Source: an uncultured Clostridia bacterium (lineage in GTDB: Bacteria; Bacillota; Clostridia; Oscillospirales; CAG-272). From it: a stretch of 5,094 bases of DNA. The position numbers and the translations under genes were made by a program. The notes under the pieces are model-generated. The model saw only the letters and a list, made by a program, of their open reading frames with translations. It did not search any database and was not told the DNA's origin. The stretch lies in assembly GCA_947306035.1 (NCBI GenBank), contig CAMZFG010000099.1, forward strand, positions 1 to 5,094, in the 5' to 3' direction. Of this stretch, positions 1 to 5,094 are shown one piece after another (the first letter of the stretch is position 1; each line of letters begins with the position of its first letter).

Positions 1-11
1 TTGCGGTTACC

Positions 12-52
12 CGAACACAGCGGCGTTCGCTGCGCTCGCTTGCTGTCGTTCG
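12..52. repeat. Inverted repeat / stem-loop
   Basis: The arm CGAACACAGC (12-21) pairs with GCTGT-C-GTTCG (42-52), giving ten base pairs with one bulged C at 47. Inside it GCG (23-25) can pair with CGC (37-39), and a further CG/CG pair (28-29 with 33-34) closes the apex. Function is unknown. It is the first of a series of hairpins on this flank. Confidence 0.5.
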
Positions 53-55
53 ACC

Positions 56-77
56 CGAAGAACGCTTGCGTTCTTCG
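56..77. repeat. Perfect hairpin with CTTG loop (first of a pair)
   Basis: GAAGAACG (57-64) and CGTTCTTC (69-76) are exact reverse complements around the loop CTTG (65-68), and C56-G77 adds a ninth pair. The loop is closed by a G-C pair, the G(CUUG)C arrangement known as an unusually stable RNA tetraloop. There is no T-run after it, so it is not an ordinary terminator. Confidence 0.65.
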
Positions 78-79
78 CA

Positions 80-95
80 GGTCCGCTTGCGGACC
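80..95. repeat. Perfect hairpin with CTTG loop (second of a pair)
   Basis: GGTCCG (80-85) and CGGACC (90-95) are exact reverse complements around CTTG (86-89). The loop and the closing G-C pair match those of the hairpin three bases before, while the stem sequence is different. No T-run follows. The pattern of a kept loop and a changed stem is what selection on an RNA fold, or a repeated sequence motif with drifted arms, would leave. Confidence 0.6.
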
Positions 96-111
96 GTGGG
101 CGGCACACTCA

Positions 112-151
112 AACAGCCCCCTTCATCTGCCACCGGCAGCGGGTGGCTGTT
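112..151. repeat. Stem-loop with nested inner hairpin
   Basis: AACAGCC (112-118) pairs with GGCTGTT (145-151). The stem extends through CCC (119-121) and GGG (141-143) past one bulged T at 144. Inside it CTGCC (127-131) pairs with GGCAG (135-139) around a three-base loop. It ends five bases before the large palindrome at 156-273 and may belong to the same element. Confidence 0.5.
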
Positions 152-155
152 CTCC

Positions 156-273
156 CATCAAAAGATCTTTCGTCAGGCAAGGCGCACCGAGCGAGCGGCG
201 GCGAAGGCGTACACCCGTACGTCGAGCCGTCCGAGTCGAGGAGCAACGCCGCATGGCGGAAGAGATTTTGATG
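156..273. repeat. 118-nt imperfect palindrome, MITE-like or structured-RNA repeat
   Basis: The 23-nt left end (156-178, starting CATCAAAA) and the reverse complement of the right end (251-273, ending TTTTGATG) agree at 18 of 23 positions. GGCG (181-184) pairs with CGCC (247-250). Further in, 196-202 (CGGCGGC) can pair with 226-233 with one G-T pair and one bulge. At the centre CGTAC (208-212) and GTACG (217-221) pair around ACCC, and this loop's midpoint coincides with the midpoint of the two ends. That shared centre argues for one long foldback rather than chance stems. It encodes no recognisable protein. It could be a dispersed intergenic repeat, a miniature inverted-repeat element, or an RNA. 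I see no clear target-site duplication. Confidence 0.55.
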
Positions 274-280
274 AACATAG

Positions 281-307
281 AAAAAGACCCCGGACGGGGT
301 CTTTTTT
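281..307. terminator. Intrinsic terminator closing the lepA operon, symmetric
   Basis: AAAAAGACCCC (281-291) and GGGGTCTTTTT (296-306) are exact reverse complements around GGAC. On the minus strand the stem lies three bases past the TAA stop of the phosphoesterase gene and ends in a run of five T, a standard intrinsic terminator for that operon. On the plus strand the stem is followed by six T (302-307), so it could also stop transcripts coming from the left. Confidence 0.88.
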
Positions 308-309
308 GC

Positions 310-813
310 TTATAAATTTCCAAATCCGACAAGGGGCGTGCCGTTTCGTATCGTCAGCGTGGCAAACGAGGGTTCGCCGCTGCGCGGCGCGCCGAGACTG
401 CCGGGGCAAACGACCAACAGCGGCTTTTGCAAAGGCCCCGCCGCCGTGTCGGTGCCGGCGGGCAGCCACTCCTCGTGCGGCTCGTGCACGTGGCCGTAAA
501 GCAGTACGTCGGCGTTTTGTCGGACCGCGGCGGCCAATGCCGCGCCGGGGCCGCTCTTGACGCCGTAGCGGTGACCGTGGGTGAGAAACACCCGCACGCC
601 GCCGAAAGTCTCAAGACGCTCCTCGGGCGCGTCGGCAAACGCCGTCCAATCGCAGTTGCCCCGCACCGCAAAGAGAGGACAGGGCAACTCGGCGCTCTCC
701 ACGTCGCGCAGTCCGTCGCCGAGGAACAGCAGCGCGTCCGGCCGGCTCTTTTCCAGCACCTCGCGCACGCGGCTTCTTTTGCCGTGGGTGTCGGACAGGA
801 TCAGCAGTTCCAT
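310..813 (-). CDS. YfcE/MJ0936-family metallophosphoesterase
   Basis: A 167-residue cytosolic phosphodiesterase of the calcineurin-like superfamily, small YfcE/MJ0936 branch. Characterised members use two metal ions to split phosphodiester model substrates; their substrate in the cell is mostly unknown. All the metal-site motifs are visible in order: SDTHG (D8, H10), GDG (D33), GNCD (N53), THGH (H79) and GHVH (H108, H110). The length fits the family (about 155-180 residues), with no added domain, signal peptide or membrane span. The ATG at 813 gives the family-typical start MELLILSDTHG. It lies inside the end of the M24 peptidase gene (13-nt overlap) and has no good ribosome binding site, so translation probably depends on coupling to that gene. 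It is the last gene of the operon, followed directly by the terminator. The fold and chemistry are secure; the physiological role is not known. Confidence 0.9.
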   Translation of the reverse strand: MELLILSDTHGKRSRVREVLEKSRPDALLFLGDGLRDVESAELPCPLFAVRGNCDWTAFADAPEERLETFGGVRVFLTHGHRYGVKSGPGAALAAAVRQNADVLLYGHVHEPHEEWLPAGTDTAAGPLQKPLLVVCPGSLGAPRSGEPSFATLTIRNGTPLVGFGNL

Positions 814-1880
814 GGCAGTTCGATCAGTTCTTTCTCGCTTTTGGTAAAGTCGAGCAGCGTGCCGTCCGCGCGCACCGCCGCCATATCCTCGATGCGGCAG
901 CCGTACTGCCCCGGCAGGTAGATGCCCGGCTCAAAGGTCACCACGTGACCCGGCAGCAGCACGTCGGTCTCGGCCGCGCCGAACGACAGACGCGGCGCCT
1001 CGTGGATATCAAGGCCCACGCCGTGCCCCAGCGAATGGCCGAAGCGACCGGCAAAGCCCGCCTCGTCGATGATGGTGCGCGCCACGCCGTCAAGCGCTTT
1101 GCAGGAAACGCCCGCCGCGGCCGCATCCAGCGCCGCTTTTTGCGCCGTCAGTACCGTTTCGTACACTTTTTTCATGTCCGCGTCGGCGCGTCCCAGTACC
1201 ACCGTGCGGGTCATGTCGGAGCAATATCCCCCGTAACGGGCGCCGAAATCCATGGTAAGAAACCCTTTTTCAAGCGGGCAGTCGCGCGGCACGCCGTGCG
1301 GGAGCGAAGAAGCGCTGCCCGACACCGCGATGGTCTGGAACGCCACGCCGTCCGCGCCGTTTCTGCGCATGAAAAACTCCAGTTCCAGCGCCACGTCGAT
1401 CTCGCGCAGGCCCGGTTTGATAAAGTTGAGAACGTGTGAGAACGCCGCGTCGGTGATGCTCTGCGCCGTCGCCATGGCGGCCAGTTCCCGTTCGTCCTTC
1501 TGCACGCGCAGTTCGCCGAGCCACGCCGAAGCGCCCGCCAAGAGCGTCACGCCGGGCAGACGGTTTTCGATCTGTTCTCTGCCCGCCAGCGTCAGGTTTT
1601 TCTCCTCGACGTACAGCGTGTCCACGCCGTGCGCGGCCAGGCGCTCTTTGATCGTCTCAAACATCTTCGGCGGGCACAGCACGGTAAAATCGGCGCCCGC
1701 GCCCTTTTGCGCCGCCTCGACGTAGCGCGGGTCGGTCAGCAGCAGGGCCTCGTCGGCGAACAGCAGAAGATAGCCGTCTTCAAACGGGAAGCCCGAAAGA
1801 TAGTATTGATTTTTGGACGCCGTGATCAGCGCCGCCGCGCCCTGCGGCAATTTTTGCAAAAACGCCCCGAGATGTGTCAT
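801..1880 (-). CDS. M24-family Xaa-Pro aminopeptidase/dipeptidase (pita-bread fold)
   Basis: A 359-residue metallopeptidase that removes an N-terminal residue ahead of proline, or splits Xaa-Pro dipeptides, probably in cytosolic peptide recycling. Residues 1-125 are the creatinase-like N-terminal domain (NQYYLSGF near 24-31, DPRY at 50-53). Residues 130-355 are the catalytic domain. The five metal ligands are present: D211 (MDFGA), D222 (CSDMTRT), H286 (GHGVGLDIHE), E317 (FEPGIY) and E331 (IEDM). The usual substrate-site histidines are also there: H195 in LPHG and H293 in DIHE. I place the start at the ATG at 1880. AAGGAG (1888-1893) lies 7 nt ahead of it, whereas an in-frame ATG at 1886 is only 1 nt from that site and one at 1910 would add ten atypical residues inside hemW. 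Two bases separate it from the hemW stop. Whether it acts as aminopeptidase P or prolidase cannot be told from sequence alone. No signal peptide is seen. Confidence 0.92.
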   Translation of the reverse strand: MTHLGAFLQKLPQGAAALITASKNQYYLSGFPFEDGYLLLFADEALLLTDPRYVEAAQKGAGADFTVLCPPKMFETIKERLAAHGVDTLYVEEKNLTLAGREQIENRLPGVTLLAGASAWLGELRVQKDERELAAMATAQSITDAAFSHVLNFIKPGLREIDVALELEFFMRRNGADGVAFQTIAVSGSASSLPHGVPRDCPLEKGFLTMDFGARYGGYCSDMTRTVVLGRADADMKKVYETVLTAQKAALDAAAAGVSCKALDGVARTIIDEAGFAGRFGHSLGHGVGLDIHEAPRLSFGAAETDVLLPGHVVTFEPGIYLPGQYGCRIEDMAAVRADGTLLDFTKSEKELIELPWNC

Positions 1881-1882
1881 GT

Positions 1883-3040
1883 TCATTCTCCTTTTCCAAA
1901 ATCCAGCCATTCCGAAAGAACGGCGTTGCTGACGTACATGCCCCGCTCGGTAAAGCGGGTGCGGCCGCCCGCGCGGCAGAGATACCCCGCCGAGATCAGG
2001 CGGTCGAAAGGGCCGTAGCAGTCCTCGAAAGAAACCCCGAAACGGGTCTTGAAATCGGCCTCGTCCACGCCCTCGAACAGGCGCATGCGCAGCATGACGT
2101 ACTCGTCCTGCGCGTTCTTGCCCGTCACGGTCTCACGCTCGGATAACGGGGGCTCCGCGCCCTTTTCCACGGCGGCGATATAAGCGGCGGTATCCCTTGA
2201 AAACGCGTACCGTTCACCGCCGAAATAGGAATGCGCCCCCGGGCCGAAGCCGAGGTAGGGCAGCCCTTTCCAGTAGCGCAGATTGTGGCGGCAGGCGCGA
2301 CCCGACTTTGCGTAGTTGCTGACCTCGTAGTGCAGGTAACCGGCGGCCGTCAGGCGCGCGGCGCACAACGCCTGCAGGTCGGCCGTCGCGTCGTCGTCGG
2401 GCAGGCACAGATCGTCTCGCGCGGCAAAGGGCGTGTCCGGCTCGATCCGCAGACCGTAGGCCGAAACGTGCGCCGGGGCCAGCGAGACGACGGCGTCCAA
2501 TGTGCGGCCGAAACTCTCCTGCGTCTGCCCCGGAATGCCGAACATGACGTCGACGTTGACGTTGGTAAACCCGGCGGCCGCAAGCCCCCGCATCGTCTCC
2601 AAAAAGGCGCGGAAGTCGTGCGGGCGGCCGAGCGCTCCCAGTTCGGCGTCGTCGGCGCTCTGCAGGCCCACGCTGACGCGGTTGAAGCCCGCCGCGAAAA
2701 GCCCGCGAAAGAGGTTGTCGCTGCCCGTGACGGGGTTGCACTCCACGCTGATCTCCGCGCTGCGCGTCAGGCGGTAGTGCCGCCGCACGCAGGCGAGCAG
2801 CGCCGCGAGATCTTCCCGCGGGAGCAGCGTGGGCGTTCCCCCGCCGAAATAGACGGTATCCACCTCGTATCCGGCGGCCCGCGGCGCGGTCTGCTCCAGG
2901 TGTTTCATCAGCGCCGCGACGTATCGTTTTTCGTCACCTTGCCCCGGCTTGCGCGAGTAAAAATCGCAATACGGGCATTTGCGCACGCAGAACGGGACGT
3001 GCAGATACAGCCCGAGCGTTTCTTTGTCTTCAGGTCTCAT
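1883..3040 (-). CDS. hemW: HemW, radical SAM heme chaperone (HemN-like)
   Basis: A 385-residue cytosolic radical SAM protein. HemW family members bind heme and hand it to target proteins; many are mislabelled coproporphyrinogen III oxidase. The iron-sulfur motif is C18-x3-C22-x2-C25 followed by D26-F27. The Phe where true HemN has a fourth Cys is the HemW mark. Other motifs are GGGTPT (66-71, SAM binding), VECNP (99-103), SVGLQS (123-128), FGIPGQT (167-173), SAYGLRIEP (193-201) and HNLRYW (252-257), then a HemN-C-type C-terminal domain to the end. Length is normal for HemW. The ATG at 3040 overlaps the end of lepA by 11 nt and has only a weak GGA ahead of it, so coupling to lepA translation is likely. 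lepA followed by hemW is a conserved Firmicutes pair. There is no other heme gene in the window, so what heme protein it serves here is open. Confidence 0.93.
   Translation of the reverse strand: MRPEDKETLGLYLHVPFCVRKCPYCDFYSRKPGQGDEKRYVAALMKHLEQTAPRAAGYEVDTVYFGGGTPTLLPREDLAALLACVRRHYRLTRSAEISVECNPVTGSDNLFRGLFAAGFNRVSVGLQSADDAELGALGRPHDFRAFLETMRGLAAAGFTNVNVDVMFGIPGQTQESFGRTLDAVVSLAPAHVSAYGLRIEPDTPFAARDDLCLPDDDATADLQALCAARLTAAGYLHYEVSNYAKSGRACRHNLRYWKGLPYLGFGPGAHSYFGGERYAFSRDTAAYIAAVEKGAEPPLSERETVTGKNAQDEYVMLRMRLFEGVDEADFKTRFGVSFEDCYGPFDRLISAGYLCRAGGRTRFTERGMYVSNAVLSEWLDFGKGE
1888..1893 (-). promoter_or_regulatory. Ribosome binding site that sets the M24 peptidase start
   Basis: AAGGAG on the minus strand, inside the last codons of hemW, with 7 nt to the ATG at 1880. 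This optimal spacing is the reason for choosing that ATG over the in-frame ATGs at 1886 and 1910. Confidence 0.85.
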
Positions 3041-4850
3041 CGTCCAGTTTGAGCACCGCCATAAAGGCCTCCGGCGACACCTGCACCGAGCCGAGCTGGC
3101 GCATTTTCTTTTTGCCCTCTTTCTGCTTTTCCAGCAGTTTTTTCTTGCGCGTGATGTCGCCGCCGTAGCACTTGGCCAGCACGTCTTTGCGCATGGCCTT
3201 GACCGTTTCGCGGGCGATGATCTTGGAGCCGATCGCCGCCTGGATGGGCACCTCGAAGAGTTGGCGCGGAATGTTCTCTTTCAGTTTTTCGGCGATCTTG
3301 CGGGCGCGGGCGTAGGCCTTTTCTTCATGCACGATAAAGGAGAGCGCGTCGACCTGCTCGCCGTTGAGTAAAAAGTCCAGTTTGACCAGTTTGCTCTCGG
3401 CGTAGCCCTTGAGTTCGTAGTCGAGCGAGGCGTAGCCGCGGGAGCGGCTTTTCAACGCGTCGAAAAAGTCGTAGATGATCTCGTTGAGGGGCAGTTCGTA
3501 GTGTAACTCGACCCGTTGGGGGTCTAAATACTTCATATCAAGAAAAACGCCGCGCCTGTCCTGGCACAGATCCATCAGTCCCCCGACGAACTCGGTGGGC
3601 GTGATGACGGCGGCCTTGACGATGGGCTCCGCCGCCGACGCGATCTCGGCCGGGTCGGGGTAGTTGGTGGGGTTGTCGATGCGCACGGTGCGCCCGTCGC
3701 GCAGCGTGATCTCGTAGATGACGCTCGGCGCGGTGGTGATGAGATCGAGGTTGAACTCGCGCTCCAGGCGCTCCTCGATGATCTCCATGTGCAGAAGACC
3801 CAGAAAACCGCAGCGATAGCCGAAGCCGAGCGCCACCGACGTCTCCGGCTCAAAGGCCAACGCCGCGTCGTTGAGGCGCAGTTTTTCCAGCGCGTCCCGT
3901 AAGTCGCCGTAACGCGACCCGTCTGCCGGGTAAATGCCCGCAAACACCATGGGCTGCACCGCCTTGAAACCGGGCAGCGGGTCTTTTGCGGGGGCGTCGG
4001 CCAGGGTGACGGTGTCGCCCACGCGGGTGTCGCCCACGTTCTTGATGGACGCGGTGATATAGCCCACTTCGCCCGCCGCGAGACGATCCTTTTTCTGCAG
4101 GCCGAAGGGCTCCATCACGCCGACCTCGACGACCTCAAAGGTCTTGCCCGTGCTCATCAGTTTCATGGTGTCGCCGGCTTTGATGCAGCCGTCGACCAGG
4201 CGCACGTAGACCACCACGCCGAGATAACTGTCGTAGTAGGAGTCGAAAATGAGCGCTTTCAAGGGCGCCTGCTCGTCGCCCCGCGGGGCGGGGATGTCGG
4301 TGACGATGCGCGAGAGCACCTCTCCGATATTGATACCGGCCTTGGCCGAAACGGCGGGGCAATCCATGGCGGGAATGCCGATGACGTCCTCGATCTCTTT
4401 TCTCGTGCCGTCGATATCGGCCGAGGGCAGATCGATCTTGTTGACCACGGGCAGTATCTCCAGCCCCGCGTCCACCGCGAGATAGGCGTTGGCCAGCGTC
4501 TGCGCCTCGATGCCCTGCGTCGCGTCCACAACGAGAAGCGCCCCCTCGCAGGCGTTGAGCGACCGCGAGACCTCGTAGTTGAAGTCCACGTGGCCGGGGG
4601 TGTCGATCAGGTTCAGGATATAGTCCTGCCCGTCGCCGGCGCGATAGCAAAGCCGCACGGCCCGCGCCTTGATGGTGATGCCGCGCTCGCGCTCGAGGTC
4701 CATGTTGTCGAGCACCTGCTCTTCCATGTCCCGCTTTTCGACGGTGTCGGTCGCTTCCAGCAGGCGGTCTGCCAGCGTGGATTTGCCGTGGTCGATGTGC
4801 GCGATGATGGAAAAATTGCGGATATGCGCCTGTCTCTCCGTTCCTGCCAT
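3030..4850 (-). CDS. lepA: Elongation factor 4 (LepA), ribosome-associated GTPase
   Basis: A 606-residue translational GTPase, full length for the family. LepA/EF4 binds the ribosome, has been reported to back-translocate stalled complexes and to assist 30S assembly, and is usually dispensable in rich growth. The G motifs are all there: G1 AHIDHGKST (17-25), G2 RGIT (56-59), G3 DTPGH (83-87, catalytic H87), G4 NKID (137-140) and G5 SAK (168-170). After the GTPase domain (about 1-185) come the beta-barrel domain II (about 190-285), the EF-G III-like domain with [16 protein letters not shown], the EF-G V-like domain, and the LepA-specific C-terminal domain (about 485-606) with [23 protein letters not shown] (562-584). 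The start at 4850 is supported by GGAGAGGG ending 4 nt upstream (GGAG at 8 nt) and by the family-typical [15 protein letters not shown]. It is the first gene of the operon, and its last codons overlap the hemW start. Confidence 0.98.
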   Translation of the reverse strand: MAGTERQAHIRNFSIIAHIDHGKSTLADRLLEATDTVEKRDMEEQVLDNMDLERERGITIKARAVRLCYRAGDGQDYILNLIDTPGHVDFNYEVSRSLNACEGALLVVDATQGIEAQTLANAYLAVDAGLEILPVVNKIDLPSADIDGTRKEIEDVIGIPAMDCPAVSAKAGINIGEVLSRIVTDIPAPRGDEQAPLKALIFDSYYDSYLGVVVYVRLVDGCIKAGDTMKLMSTGKTFEVVEVGVMEPFGLQKKDRLAAGEVGYITASIKNVGDTRVGDTVTLADAPAKDPLPGFKAVQPMVFAGIYPADGSRYGDLRDALEKLRLNDAALAFEPETSVALGFGYRCGFLGLLHMEIIEERLEREFNLDLITTAPSVIYEITLRDGRTVRIDNPTNYPDPAEIASAAEPIVKAAVITPTEFVGGLMDLCQDRRGVFLDMKYLDPQRVELHYELPLNEIIYDFFDALKSRSRGYASLDYELKGYAESKLVKLDFLLNGEQVDALSFIVHEEKAYARARKIAEKLKENIPRQLFEVPIQAAIGSKIIARETVKAMRKDVLAKCYGGDITRKKKLLEKQKEGKKKMRQLGSVQVSPEAFMAVLKLDDET

Positions 4851-4854
4851 AATG

Positions 4855-4862
4855 CCCTCTCC
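4855..4862 (-). promoter_or_regulatory. lepA ribosome binding site
   Basis: GGAGAGGG on the minus strand; its GGAG core is 8 nt and its AGGG 4 nt ahead of the lepA ATG. It confirms the ATG at 4850. Confidence 0.8.
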
Positions 4863-4886
4863 GTGTTTGATAGAATAATCAAAGAT

Positions 4887-4915
4887 AGTATAACATAAAC
4901 CCCCTGTTTTTGCAA
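4887..4915 (-). promoter_or_regulatory. Sigma-A promoter of the lepA-hemW operon, extended -10
   Basis: On the minus strand TTGCAA (4910-4915) is the -35 and TATACT (4887-4892) the -10, separated by exactly 17 nt. A TG one base before the -10 (4894-4895) makes it an extended -10. Transcription would start near 4880, leaving a leader of about 30 nt that carries the lepA ribosome binding site and no room for a riboswitch or attenuator. The local AT-rich stretch (4864-4900) stands out in a GC-rich neighbourhood. I see no clear operator palindrome, so expression is probably constitutive. Confidence 0.85.
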
Positions 4916-4997
4916 GCCGCGCGCAAAGATTTTTCGGGCGCGGACGCGGGCGCGTGCATAGCCGGGCTGCGCGTTGCCCATACTGTTAAAAAACGGC

Positions 4998-5002
4998 GGA
5001 GG
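4998..5002 (+). promoter_or_regulatory. Ribosome binding site of the divergent micro-protein gene
   Basis: GGAGG with 6 nt to the ATG at 5009. It is the main evidence that the short plus-strand frame running off the right edge is a real gene. No convincing promoter was found for it in 4916-4997. Confidence 0.75.
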
Positions 5003-5008
5003 TGCGGT

Positions 5009-5094
5009 ATGCGGCCGATCTTTTGGTTTTTGCTCGGCATGATGGCGGGCGGCACGCTCGGCGTGATGCTCATGTGCCTGTTGCAGATCAGCCG
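5009..5094 (+). CDS. DUF3789-like single-span membrane micro-protein, start only
   Basis: The first 28 codons of a plus-strand gene cut by the window edge; it is too short for routine gene callers. The translation begins MRPIFWFLLGMMAGGTLG and continues VMLMCLLQIS. It is almost entirely hydrophobic with a small-residue GG-x-x-G stretch in the middle, so one membrane helix of about 22 residues with a very short N-terminus. The pattern of a hydrophobic start, GG(T)LGV and MCLLQ matches my memory of DUF3789, tiny (about 30-40 residue) uncharacterised proteins common in Clostridia and their phages. If so, only a short polar tail is missing. It has a good GGAGG ribosome binding site at 6 nt and is divergent from lepA. 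Function is unknown. Alternatives are the signal anchor of a longer envelope protein or another small membrane peptide. Confidence 0.65.
   Translation, partial: MRPIFWFLLGMMAGGTLGVMLMCLLQIS

Larger units (their letters stand above)
1..280. other. Non-coding, hairpin-rich intergenic stretch beyond the operon terminator
   Basis: I find no convincing gene here. Open frames on both strands run through it, but they are low-complexity, rich in Arg, Ala and Pro, lack recognisable domains, and have no good ribosome binding site tied to a start. What the sequence does show is a succession of inverted repeats: 12-52, 56-77, 80-95, 112-151 and 156-273, with only short linkers between them. This density of perfect or near-perfect stems is far above what the flanking genes show, and suggests a structured RNA, a repeat cluster, or debris of palindromic mobile elements. 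The end of an upstream gene outside the window could in principle reach into the first bases. Confidence 0.6.

Noticed and set aside
1..155. CRISPR array
   Set aside because: The hairpins share only a four-base loop with its closing pairs; there are no direct repeats of constant length with regular spacers.
156..273. Retron-type msr/msd RNA
   Set aside because: A long foldback is present, but there is no reverse transcriptase gene in the window and no recognisable retron features at the ends.
123..332. Minus-strand open frame of 69 codons across the palindrome
   Set aside because: It would read through the terminator and the repeat. Its composition is Arg/Ser-rich and it looks like a spurious frame generated by the repeat.
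1..560. Plus-strand open frames of 104 and 164 codons over the left flank
   Set aside because: They are made of hairpin arms and, further right, the antisense of the phosphoesterase. They have no domains and no convincing ribosome binding site.
1883..3040. Oxygen-independent coproporphyrinogen III oxidase (HemN) as the identity
   Set aside because: The motif is CxxxCxxCDF, with Phe where HemN has its fourth Cys, and the length is that of HemW rather than of the longer HemN.
2231..3052. A 273-codon open frame on the plus strand
   Set aside because: It lies antisense to hemW, is rich in Arg, Ala and Val in the way GC-rich antisense frames are, and shows no domain. hemW on the other strand is unambiguous.
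4948..4979. GC-rich hairpin GGGCGCG / CGCG-TT-GCCC ahead of the micro-protein gene
   Set aside because: The stem is short, with a two-base bulge, in very GC-rich DNA. It has no T-run and no known riboswitch features, so chance is a sufficient explanation.
4956..4997. Promoter for the plus-strand micro-protein gene (CATACT at 4979-4984 as -10)
   Set aside because: There is no acceptable -35 at 16-18 nt (GCATAG at the 17-nt position), so the match is too weak to report.

Overview
The window looks like a piece of a GC-rich, low-oxygen Firmicutes chromosome, most likely a gut Clostridia of the Oscillospiraceae/Ruminococcaceae type. This is inferred from four things: lepA directly followed by hemW, strong AGGAG-type ribosome binding sites, a DUF3789-like micro-protein, and GC-rich intergenic hairpins. 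No taxonomic marker is present, so the placement is tentative.

Almost all of the window is one complete minus-strand transcription unit. It starts at a clear sigma-A promoter (TTGCAA, 17 nt, TATACT with an extended -10; 4887-4915) and ends at an intrinsic terminator (281-307). In transcription order it holds lepA (elongation factor 4 GTPase, 4850-3030), hemW (radical SAM heme chaperone, 3040-1883), an M24-family Xaa-Pro peptidase (1880-801) and a small YfcE/MJ0936-type metallophosphoesterase (813-310). The genes are packed with an 11-nt overlap, a 2-nt gap and a 13-nt overlap, so translational coupling is likely. All four proteins are full length and keep their catalytic motifs. The unit combines a translation factor with three housekeeping or maintenance enzymes. 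I see no direct pathway link between them beyond co-transcription.

The right edge (5009-5094) holds the start of a divergent plus-strand gene for a tiny single-span membrane protein resembling DUF3789, with a good ribosome binding site. The 158-nt region between it and lepA holds the lepA promoter.

The left edge (1-280) has no convincing gene. It is a chain of inverted repeats: an outer hairpin at 12-52, two neighbouring hairpins with identical CTTG loops at 56-77 and 80-95, a stem-loop at 112-151, and a 118-nt imperfect palindrome at 156-273 whose centre of symmetry is exactly the central hairpin loop. This is the least ordinary part of the window. It looks like a non-coding dispersed repeat or a MITE-like element next to the operon terminator. 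The rest is ordinary core genome.
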